Shown: positions 44,928 through 52,389 of the stretch, piece by piece
Numbering within the stretch: position 1 is the first letter of the stretch
Layout of the letters: each line of letters opens with the position of its first letter
Assembly (NCBI RefSeq): GCF_014058705.1
Contig: NZ_CP059692.1
Location: 3,078,501-3,142,500 of the forward strand
Direction: 5' to 3'
Origin: Aureimonas mangrovi
GTDB taxonomy: Bacteria > Pseudomonadota > Alphaproteobacteria > Rhizobiales > Rhizobiaceae
Length of the DNA: 64,000 nt
The notes under the pieces: model-generated
What the model saw: the letters and a program-made list of their open reading frames with translations, nothing else
What the model was told of the DNA's origin: nothing
The model's database searches: none
Made by a program: the position numbers and the translations under genes

Positions 44928-44936
44928 CTTCGGTCC

Positions 44937-46418
44937 CTATCCAGGGCGCACGGCGCCCAACAGTCTCAGCGCCTTATCCCACAGCCAGGGCTTCTGCAAA
45001 ATGGCATCGTCCGGGTTGTCGACATGTCGCCCGCCATCGAAGGCCTTGAGCGTCTCGAGGAACCCGTCGCACCAGCGCGCGGCCGTGTTCTGAAAGACCT
45101 TCTCGGCCATCAGCGCGTGCCGGCGGCGGCGCTCGTCGAGCGGCATGGTCAGCGCGTAGTGGAGCGCGCGCGACACGTCGTCGGATGAGTACGGGTTGAC
45201 GATCAGCGCCGCGCCGAGTTCGGCCTTCGCGCCGGCGAAGCGCGACAGGATGAGGACGCCGGGATCCTCCGGATCCTGCGCGGCCACATACTCTTTGGCG
45301 ACGAGGTTCATGCCGTCGCGCAGCGGCGTGACCATGCAGACGCGGGATGCGCGGTAGATGCCGGCCAGCGCCTTTCGGGTGAAGCCGCGCGTCAGGATCT
45401 GCATCGGCGCCCAGTCCAGCGTGGCGAAGCGCCCGTTGATGTTGCCGGCAAGCTGCTCAAGCTCGACACGCAGTTCCGCGTAGGCGTCGAGCTGCCCGCG
45501 CGAGACAGGCGCCACCTGCAGGAAGCGCACCTGGCCGTGCGTTTCGGGATAGTCCTCCAGAAGCTGCTCGAAGCCGCGGAAGCGCTGAATGATGCCCTTG
45601 GAATAGTCCATCCGGTCGACGCCGACGATCTGCGCGCGCCCGTTCGCCATGCCCTGCACCATTGCCTGATGCTCCTGCGCTTCGGCCGAACGGGCAAATT
45701 CGGCAAAGCCCTCGGCGTCGATGCCGATCGGGAAGGTCGCGGTCTTGGTCAGCCGCTCGCCGACGCGCACGAGGCCGTCGTCGAGTTCTTCCGCCTCCAG
45801 CTCCTGCACGCAGTAGGTCACGAAGTTGCGTCGGTCGGTCTCGGTCTGGAAGCCGACGACATCGTAGGCGAGCATGGCGGAGACGAGATCGAGCGAGGCC
45901 GGCAGCGCGCCGAGGATTTCCGGCGGGCAGAAGGGGATGTGCAGGAAGAAGCCGATCCGGCCCGTGTACCCCTGCTCGCGAAGCTCCGCGCCGAGATAGA
46001 AGAAGTGGTAGTCGTGGACCCAGACGAGGTCGTCGTCCTTCAGGAGCGGGCGCAGACGCTGCGCGAAGCGGTGATTGACCGCGCGATAGGTGCGGTCGGA
46101 GTCCCGATCAAACTCGGCGATGTCCAGCCGGTAGTGCAGAAGCGGCCAGAGCGTGCGGTTGGCGTAGTGGAGGTAGAAGCCCTGCGCCTCCTCCTCCGTC
46201 ATATCCACCGTGACAAGTTCGGTCTTGTCGTGCGTCTCCGAACGAAGCTCGCCACCGAGGCCCTCTTCGCTCGTTTCTCCGCTCCAGCCGAACCAGAGAC
46301 CGCCACGCCTGCGCAGCGCATCGGCAAGGCCAACAGCGAGGCCGCCAGCCTTGCCCTCGTCTCCGAGCGGCCCGACGCGGTTCGAGACAAAAACGAGACG
46401 GTTCATGGACTCAGTCAT
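44937..46418 (-). CDS. otsA: Trehalose-6-phosphate synthase
   Basis: 493 aa GT20 glycosyltransferase joining UDP-glucose and glucose-6-phosphate. Seen: FVSNRVGPLGDEGKAGGLAV, VWVHDYHFFYLGAELREQGY, GFFLHIPFCPPEILGALP, VGVDRMDYSKGIIQRFRG and TPLRDGMNLVAKEYVAAQ, all family landmarks. Trehalose is an osmo- and desiccation protectant. The start overlaps the end of otsB by 8 bp; an in-frame ATG at 46406 is the alternative. Confidence 0.95.
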   Translation of the reverse strand: MTESMNRLVFVSNRVGPLGDEGKAGGLAVGLADALRRRGGLWFGWSGETSEEGLGGELRSETHDKTELVTVDMTEEEAQGFYLHYANRTLWPLLHYRLDIAEFDRDSDRTYRAVNHRFAQRLRPLLKDDDLVWVHDYHFFYLGAELREQGYTGRIGFFLHIPFCPPEILGALPASLDLVSAMLAYDVVGFQTETDRRNFVTYCVQELEAEELDDGLVRVGERLTKTATFPIGIDAEGFAEFARSAEAQEHQAMVQGMANGRAQIVGVDRMDYSKGIIQRFRGFEQLLEDYPETHGQVRFLQVAPVSRGQLDAYAELRVELEQLAGNINGRFATLDWAPMQILTRGFTRKALAGIYRASRVCMVTPLRDGMNLVAKEYVAAQDPEDPGVLILSRFAGAKAELGAALIVNPYSSDDVSRALHYALTMPLDERRRRHALMAEKVFQNTAARWCDGFLETLKAFDGGRHVDNPDDAILQKPWLWDKALRLLGAVRPG

Positions 46419-47199
46419 GCGATGCGCTCTTCATCGAATTGTCGGCCACCGACGCAGGAGACGAGAGGGGAAGCGCCCCGGCAAGCCAGCGATGCACCGC
46501 CCCGACGTCGTCGAGCCGCGCGTTGGCCGCCGTCTCCCCGTCCCCGACCTTGACGGCGAGGCCGCCCATTTCGGCCACGACGCGCATGGCGAATTCGTCG
46601 GTCGTGTCATCACCCACATAGACGGGACGCCGGCCCGCAAAGGGCGCTGCTTCCATCAGCCTGCGCACGGCGTTGCCCTTGTCCATGCCGGCCGGGTGCA
46701 CCTCGACGATGCGGTTGCCGTGCATCACGGACAGATCACCGCGTCCGGCAACGGCGGCCGCCATGATGGCCCGCGCCTCCGCCTCCAGATCGGGGCGCTC
46801 ACGGTAATGCAGGACGAGCGCGGTGCCCTTGTCTTCCAGCTTGAGTGCGGGCTGGGCGGCGACCGCCTTTTCGAGCGAGGCGCGCACGCCGTCGAGCGTC
46901 CGCGGCCCGGCCGAACTCTCGACCGGCGCGCCGGGCGCGGAACGAGTCTCGAGGCCGTGCACGCCGGCTGCCGCGAAGGACAGCGGCGTCAGGAAACGGT
47001 CGAGATCGGCGATCCGCCGGCCGCTGACAATGGCCAGCGCGCCCGACAGCTGCTCCTTCAGCATCAGGAGCGTGTCGAGCGCGTGGCGATCGATCGCAAC
47101 GGCCTGCGGGTCATCGACGAAGCGCACGAGCGTTCCGTCGAAGTCGAGGAAAAGGGCGTCGGCGGTCGGGTCGATCGGTTGTGGTATCGGCATGCCCAT
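46411..47199 (-). CDS. otsB: Trehalose-6-phosphate phosphatase
   Basis: 262 aa HAD phosphatase. Nucleophile motif ALFLDFDGTLVRF, SGRRIADLDRFL (motif II region), PAGMDKGNAVRRLM with the conserved Lys, and VGDDTTDEFAMRVV (motif III/IV). Converts trehalose-6-phosphate to trehalose. Start is ATG 47199 or 47193. First gene of the otsB-otsA pair. Confidence 0.93.
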   Translation of the reverse strand: MGMPIPQPIDPTADALFLDFDGTLVRFVDDPQAVAIDRHALDTLLMLKEQLSGALAIVSGRRIADLDRFLTPLSFAAAGVHGLETRSAPGAPVESSAGPRTLDGVRASLEKAVAAQPALKLEDKGTALVLHYRERPDLEAEARAIMAAAVAGRGDLSVMHGNRIVEVHPAGMDKGNAVRRLMEAAPFAGRRPVYVGDDTTDEFAMRVVAEMGGLAVKVGDGETAANARLDDVGAVHRWLAGALPLSSPASVADNSMKSASHD

Positions 47200-47257
47200 C
47201 GAGATAGGCGCGATCCGCCGCCCTGCCACCCGTTCGCCGCAATTGAGGCCGTGCCCG

Positions 47258-48061
47258 TCAGGCGGCCGCGGCCATGCGCACGCGCGTCGGCCCGTCGAGG
47301 ACACCGCTCGCCGCAAGCCCCGCCTGCACCTGAAACTTCCGCAAGGCGGCCTGCGTCTTCGGGCCGAAGATGCCGTCGACGGCGAGCGGATGGCCGGCGG
47401 CGGCGAGCGCGCGCTGGAGGCTCGTCACGGCCGCACCACGGGCGCCCAGGGCGAGATCAGGGATATCGCCCAGGAGGCGCTGAGCCTCTGCAAAAGCCCC
47501 TGCGATCTTCGTGTCGTAGCCGTTGCGGGCATAGGCGGGTCCGTTGTAGCGCCGTGCGAAACCCTTGACGTCTCCGGCCGGCAGGAGCCGCGAGAGCGCG
47601 CCAACGCGGAGAAACCGCGCCATCAGGCGAAACTGCCCTTCGATCGATCCTCGTGCCTCTTTGGCAAGCGCTTCGACGCTCGCATAACCGAGCCGCCGCC
47701 AATGCTCGCCCATCACCTGACCGAGCCCCCAGGAGGTCGATTGCCAGGCCGCCCGGCGATCGATGGCGGCGGCCCTTTCGATCATCGCCCAGCGCGCGGC
47801 CTGTCCGGACGGATTGCGCACCCGCCCGGCGGATGGATGCGCGAGTCCGGCCGTGCGCGCGACGGTTCTCGGCCCGGGCGCGAGGAGGCGATCGAAATAG
47901 TGACCTTCGAAGCGGATCAGCGGCTCGCGACGCCGGCCGACCGGCGCGAAGGCCTGCGCTCTCGTCTCCACCCACGCGACGGCAATGAGCACGGCGGGCG
48001 AGACGCCTTCGGCCTCACCGGTGCTGCGCGCGGCTTGCAGGACGTCGTCGGCAATCTTCAT
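47258..48061 (-). CDS. N-acetylmuramidase with peptidoglycan-binding domain
   Basis: 267 aa without signal peptide. The N-terminal muramidase domain (DUF3380-like, about residues 1-190) has the catalytic Glu in AVAWVETRAQAF, GHYFDRL and STSWGLGQVMGEHWRRLGY. The C-terminal domain (about 200-262) is PG_binding_1, with GARGAAVTSLQRALAAAGHP and GIFGPKTQAALRKFQ. This is the architecture of phage endolysins, but no holin or other phage gene is nearby, so it is either an orphaned prophage gene or a domesticated autolysin or toxin. Confidence 0.87.
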   Translation of the reverse strand: MKIADDVLQAARSTGEAEGVSPAVLIAVAWVETRAQAFAPVGRRREPLIRFEGHYFDRLLAPGPRTVARTAGLAHPSAGRVRNPSGQAARWAMIERAAAIDRRAAWQSTSWGLGQVMGEHWRRLGYASVEALAKEARGSIEGQFRLMARFLRVGALSRLLPAGDVKGFARRYNGPAYARNGYDTKIAGAFAEAQRLLGDIPDLALGARGAAVTSLQRALAAAGHPLAVDGIFGPKTQAALRKFQVQAGLAASGVLDGPTRVRMAAAA

Positions 48062-48150
48062 GGCTGGCTTCTCCCCGGCTTGGTTGCTCGGGCGCCAGTA
48101 TCGCGGCGCCCGGCGTGACCGGGGAGAAGTTCAGGATGCGCGTCGGGCGC

Positions 48151-49458
48151 TCAGGCCGCGTCGCGAAGCGGGTCCGGGCTCTTCACCGCAGGCTCGTCAG
48201 CCGCCGTCCTGGCGGCCGGAGAGACAGGCTTGGCGCCGGGATAATCCCCGGCGACCTCGTTTGCGATCATGTCGGCAGTGAGCGCGGAGAGCGTCCAGCC
48301 GAGATGGCCGTGGCCGGTGTTGTAGTAGACGCGGCTCTGCTTGCCGCGCCCGACGCGCGGCATCATGTCCGGCATCATCGGGCGCAGGCCGGCCCAGGGC
48401 ACGACGGACGCCGTGCCGATGCCGGGGAAGCGCTGGCGGCACCAGGTGACGAGCGGCTTGATGCGATCCATGCGGATGTCGCGGTTCTCGCCGGCGAACT
48501 CGGCCGTGCCGGCAATGCGCATGCGCGTCTTGCCAAGGCGGCTGGTGACGATCTTGGCCTTGTCGTCGAGGAGGCTGACCCACGGCGCGCCGTTCTGGCT
48601 GGCCTCGTCCTCGAGGTTCACCGTCACCGAATAGCCCTTCACGGGATAGACGTTCACGCGGTCGCCGAGCTGAGCGGCGAAGCGACGCGAGGCGACGCCC
48701 GCACAGACGACGATGGCGTCGAAACGGTCCACGCGCGGGCTCTCGCCGGTCTTCGCCCAGGTCACGCGCACGCCGTCCTCGTCATGCGAGAGCTGCGAGA
48801 CGTCGGCATCGTAGTTGAAGACGACGCCGCGCTTGGCGCAGGCATCCGACAGGCCGCGCGTGTATTTGTGGATGTCGCCGGTAAAATCGCTCTCGGTGAA
48901 GAAGCCGCCGTGGAAGGTGCCGGCGAGCGTCGGCTCGATGGCGTGGATTTCCTCGTTGGTCAGCGCGCGGCGTTCGAGCCCGCCCTTTCGGTACATCTCG
49001 TTGACGCGCGTCGCATGCTCGAACTCGGCCTTGGATTCGTAGACATGCAGGATGCCGCGCTTTTCGAGGTCGAAGGCGATGCCCTCCTCCTCGGCCATGT
49101 CGATCAGATGGCGGCGCGCCTCGATGGCCATCTTCGCGGTCGCGATGGTGTTGGCCTCGTACGAGCGCGCGGCCATCACGAACTCGAACATCCACGAGAG
49201 CTTGTGCCAGGTGGGCGCGGGATGGACGAGCAGCGGCGCGTCCTTCTTCAGCATCCACTTGATGCCCTTGATGAAGGTGGCCGGGTTGTTCCAGACCTCG
49301 GCGTTGGAGGCCGAGAGCTGGCCTCCATTGGCGAAGGAGGTTCCCATGCCGGCGAACGCCTCGCGGTCGTAGACCGTGACTTCGAGGCCCTGGCGCATGA
49401 GTTTGTAAGCGGTGGTGACGCCGGTGATGCCGGCGCCGATGACGGCGATGGAGGTCAT
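48151..49458 (-). CDS. dadA: FAD-dependent D-amino acid dehydrogenase (DadA-like) under glycine control
   Basis: 435 aa DAO-family flavoprotein. FAD-binding AVIGAGITGVTTAYKLMRQG, FANGGQLSASNAEVW, and C-terminal YYNTGHGHLGWTLSALTADM are typical of DadA, which oxidises D-alanine and other D-amino acids and passes electrons to the respiratory chain. The message begins with a tandem glycine riboswitch, so glycine itself, or a D-amino acid made from it, may be the physiological substrate. AAGGA seven bases before the ATG. The symbol reflects family, not proven substrate. Confidence 0.85.
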   Translation of the reverse strand: MTSIAVIGAGITGVTTAYKLMRQGLEVTVYDREAFAGMGTSFANGGQLSASNAEVWNNPATFIKGIKWMLKKDAPLLVHPAPTWHKLSWMFEFVMAARSYEANTIATAKMAIEARRHLIDMAEEEGIAFDLEKRGILHVYESKAEFEHATRVNEMYRKGGLERRALTNEEIHAIEPTLAGTFHGGFFTESDFTGDIHKYTRGLSDACAKRGVVFNYDADVSQLSHDEDGVRVTWAKTGESPRVDRFDAIVVCAGVASRRFAAQLGDRVNVYPVKGYSVTVNLEDEASQNGAPWVSLLDDKAKIVTSRLGKTRMRIAGTAEFAGENRDIRMDRIKPLVTWCRQRFPGIGTASVVPWAGLRPMMPDMMPRVGRGKQSRVYYNTGHGHLGWTLSALTADMIANEVAGDYPGAKPVSPAARTAADEPAVKSPDPLRDAA

Positions 49459-49500
49459 GCACGATCCTTTTCGAACCCGCGTTTCCGCCGGATTCTCGTC

Positions 49501-49700
49501 GTGCCCCTCTCCGTCATGAGCCTGAGAGCTTCACGGGACGAGAACCATCCTCCTCCCGCTTTCTCCTTCGGCGGGCGCCCCTTCGATCAGGGCGCCACTC
49601 TCCGGATTTGCCGCTGCCGCGCGGTCCTTTTGCCTGAGAGATTCCGGGGCGGTTGCTCCTTCGGCGCCGGCCTTTCGGCCGGTCTCTCCCGCAGCGGCAG
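49501..49700 (-). ncRNA. Tandem glycine riboswitch
   Basis: Read on the minus strand there are two consecutive glycine aptamers. The first (about 49700-49611) is closed by complementary GCCGCTGC and GCAGCGGC, with core GGGAGAGACCGG, CGCCGAAGGAGCAAC and ATCTCTCAGGCAAAAGGAC. The second (about 49605-49501) has GGAGAGTGGCGCC, CGCCGAAGGAGAAAG and AGCTCTCAGGCTCATGAC. The GCCGAAGG and CTCTCAGGC blocks occur in each. It ends 42 nt before the DadA-type start codon. The family usually switches genes on when glycine binds. Confidence 0.95.
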
Positions 49701-49709
49701 TGTTCATTA

Positions 49710-49738
49710 AACATACGTCATGCCGCCCACACCGGCAA
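49710..49738 (-). promoter_or_regulatory. Candidate promoter of the riboswitch-dadA transcript
   Basis: Minus strand TTGCCG (49733-49738), 17-bp spacer, TATGTT (49710-49715). Predicted transcription start, about 49703, coincides with the first base of the riboswitch. Confidence 0.6.
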
Positions 49739-49754
49739 GCTCAAAGAATGGGCA

Positions 49755-51263
49755 TCAGTCACGCGGGAAGCGCTGGTCGTGCTCAAGGACGTTGAGGTCC
49801 ATGTGATTGCGCATGTAGCGCTCGGAAGCCTTCTGAAGCGGCTGATAGTCCCACGGATAATACGCGCCGTTGCGCAGCGCCTCGTAGGTGACATGCCGGC
49901 GCGCCTGGCTTTCGCGCACCGCCCGCTCGAATCGGGTCAGGTCCCACTGCGCGGCGACCATCTGACGGAATCGCGCCGCCGTCTCTGCATGGGCCGGATC
50001 GCCGGCGAGGTTGTGGAGTTCCAGCGGATCGGCTTCGAGGTCGAAGAGCTGTTCGGCGTCGGCCGGACAATGGGTGAACTTCCAGCGCCCCTCGCGCAGC
50101 GCGACCATCGGCGCGATCGAGCCTTCGGCCACATACTCCATCGCGACGGCTTCGCGCCCGTTCTCCGGCACATCGAGAAGAGAGATGCCGTCCAGCCATT
50201 CGGCGTGATCGGACAGGTCGACGCCGACGAGCTCGCACAGCGTCGGCATGACATCGAGCGTGGAGACCGGCGTCTCGACGCTGCGTCCCTCGTCGCCCGG
50301 CAGGGCCAGCATCAGCGGCACGCGCGACGATCCCTCGAAGAAGTTCATCTTGAACCACAGGCCACGCTCGCCCAGCATGTCGCCGTGGTCCGACACGAAC
50401 AGGACGGCCGTGTTCTCGGCCATGCCCGTCGTCTCCAGCACCTCCAGAAGCTCGCCGATGCGCTCGTCGACATAGGAGATGTTGGCGAAATAGGCCCGGC
50501 GCGAATCGGCGATCATCTGGTCGGTGATTTCGTATTTCGCGTCCTCACAGGCATCCATCAGGCGCCGCGAATGCGGGTCCTGATCCTCGTAGGGAATGCG
50601 CCCCACCTCCGGAGCCAGCGCCTCGCAATCCTCGTAGAGGTCCCAGAAGCGCTTGCGGGCGACGTAGGGGTCGTGCGGATGGGTGAAGGAGGCGGCCAGG
50701 CACCAGGGCCGATCGTCCTGCCGGCGCGCCAGATCGTAGAGCCGCGCCTTGGCATGGAAGGCGACCTCGTCGTCATATTCGAGCTGGTTGGTGATCTCCG
50801 CCGTGCCCGCGCCCGTCACCGATCCAAGATTATGATACCACCAGTCGATGCGCTCTGTCGGGTGGCGCCAGTCCGGCGTCCAGCCGAAATCGGCAGGATA
50901 GACATCCGTCGTCAGGCGCTCCTCTAAACCGTGAAGCTGGTCGGGCCCCACGAAGTGCATCTTGCCGGAAAGACAGGTGCGGTAGCCGGCGCGGCGAAGA
51001 TGATGCGCGAAGGTCGGGATATCGGAGGCGAACTCGGCGGCGTTGTCGTAGACGCGCGTTCGCGACGGCAGTTGCCCGGCCATGAAGGAGGCGCGGCTCG
51101 GCGCGCAGAGCGGGCTCGCGGTGTAGGCATTCGAGAAGCGCAGCGAGCGCCCGGCGAGCGCACGCAGGTTCGGCGCATGCAGGAACTCCGCCGGCCCGTC
51201 CGGGAAGAGCGTTCCATTGAGCTGATCCACCATGAGGATGAGGATATTGGGACGGGCGGTCAT
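49755..51263 (-). CDS. betC: Choline-sulfatase
   Basis: 502 aa type I sulfatase. The signature PLCAPSRASFMAGQLPSR has Cys53, which is converted to formylglycine; metal ligands are in LILMVDQLNG and FVSDHGDMLGERG. The C-terminal region ERYMRNHMDLNVLEHDQRFP matches choline-sulfatases. It hydrolyses choline-O-sulfate to choline and sulfate, feeding betaine synthesis. Follows choX after 83 bp on the same strand. Confidence 0.94.
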   Translation of the reverse strand: MTARPNILILMVDQLNGTLFPDGPAEFLHAPNLRALAGRSLRFSNAYTASPLCAPSRASFMAGQLPSRTRVYDNAAEFASDIPTFAHHLRRAGYRTCLSGKMHFVGPDQLHGLEERLTTDVYPADFGWTPDWRHPTERIDWWYHNLGSVTGAGTAEITNQLEYDDEVAFHAKARLYDLARRQDDRPWCLAASFTHPHDPYVARKRFWDLYEDCEALAPEVGRIPYEDQDPHSRRLMDACEDAKYEITDQMIADSRRAYFANISYVDERIGELLEVLETTGMAENTAVLFVSDHGDMLGERGLWFKMNFFEGSSRVPLMLALPGDEGRSVETPVSTLDVMPTLCELVGVDLSDHAEWLDGISLLDVPENGREAVAMEYVAEGSIAPMVALREGRWKFTHCPADAEQLFDLEADPLELHNLAGDPAHAETAARFRQMVAAQWDLTRFERAVRESQARRHVTYEALRNGAYYPWDYQPLQKASERYMRNHMDLNVLEHDQRFPRD

Positions 51264-51294
51264 CGGGATCTTTCGGCGGCAGGAGAACGGGCGA

Positions 51295-51322
51295 AGGGCC
51301 GATCGCTTTCGCGACCGGCCCT
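51295..51322 (-). repeat. Inverted repeat between choX and betC
   Basis: AGGGCCGATCGC (51295-51306) and GCGACCGGCCCT (51311-51322) form a 12-bp stem with one mismatch and a TTTC loop. No T-tract follows; it may stabilise choX mRNA or reduce betC expression. Confidence 0.55.
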
Positions 51323-51346
51323 CCGGCTTGGACAGGTCAGTTCGGC

Positions 51347-52291
51347 TTAGAGGCCGAGATGGGCGCGAACGGCATCCAGGCCCGGCTTGCCGGAGAGCGT
51401 CGTCACGCCGTCGAGCCAGGGCTCGAGCACGTCCGGGTTCTCGGTGAGATAGGCCGTGGCGGCTGCCTCCGCCGTCTCGCCGTCGGCGAGGCGGTCCATC
51501 AGCGCGTTTTCCATCTCCACGGTGAAGGTCATCTGCTCGAAGAGCTTACCGGCGTTCGGGCAATCCTCGGCATAGCCGGCACGCGCCACCGTGTTGATGT
51601 CGGCGCGGCCGAAGTCAGGGCCGAAATAGTCGTCGGCGCCAGAGAGATAGGTGATGTCGAAATTGGCGTTCATCGGATGCGGCTCCCAGGCGAGGAACGC
51701 GATCCACTGCTCGCGGCGCTCTGCCCGCGAGACCTGCGCGAGCATGCCCTGCTCGGACGAAGCCACGACCTCCCAGCCATCGAGGCCGAAATCGCCCGAA
51801 TCGATCATCGCCTGCAGGTTCTCGTTGGCCGGAGAGCCGGCATCGATGCCGTAGAGGCGCGAGTTGAACTCCTGCGCGTGTTCGGCGAGATCGGAAACGT
51901 CGGTCACGCCGGCTTCTGACACGTAGCTCGGCACGGCGACGGTGAAGCGCACGCCGCCGAGGTTCTCGGCCAGCTGCTCCAGCGAGTTGTTGGCCTGCGC
52001 CTCCTCGCGGAAGGCCTGATGCGCGGGCATCCAGTTGCCGAGGAAGACGTCGATCTCGTTATTGGCGATCGCCTGATAGGTGATCGGCACCGACAGGGTC
52101 GAGACGTTCTGCGAGTAGCCGAGGCCATCGAGAACGACACCGGCGAAGCCGTTGGTCGAGGTGATGTCCGACCAGCCCGGATCCGACATGCGGACCGCCG
52201 CGCAGCTCTCGGGATCGGCCGCTTGCGCCATGCCCGCGAAGCCGGCCGTCGCGGCGAGAGCAAGAGCGAGGCGGGACAGGGGTCGGTTCAT
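51347..52291 (-). CDS. choX: Choline ABC transporter substrate-binding protein
   Basis: 314 aa with a signal peptide ending GMAQA (about residue 24). The mature protein has the OpuAC/ChoX pattern: VRMSDPGWSDITSTNGFAGV, DVFLGNWMPAHQAF, GSPANENLQAMI and FLAWEPHPMNANFDI, with the aromatic cage tryptophans. AAGGAG six bases ahead of ATG 52291. The permease and ATPase genes (choWV) normally next to choX are absent here. Confidence 0.9.
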   Translation of the reverse strand: MNRPLSRLALALAATAGFAGMAQAADPESCAAVRMSDPGWSDITSTNGFAGVVLDGLGYSQNVSTLSVPITYQAIANNEIDVFLGNWMPAHQAFREEAQANNSLEQLAENLGGVRFTVAVPSYVSEAGVTDVSDLAEHAQEFNSRLYGIDAGSPANENLQAMIDSGDFGLDGWEVVASSEQGMLAQVSRAERREQWIAFLAWEPHPMNANFDITYLSGADDYFGPDFGRADINTVARAGYAEDCPNAGKLFEQMTFTVEMENALMDRLADGETAEAAATAYLTENPDVLEPWLDGVTTLSGKPGLDAVRAHLGL

Positions 52292-52389
52292 GGGAAACTC
52301 CTTGTGGGACATCCCGCAGAAACGACACCATGGCCGCGGCTTTCGCAAGGGCAGAGCTGCAAAATGCCGCAACAGTCCCGCGCAGGCGT

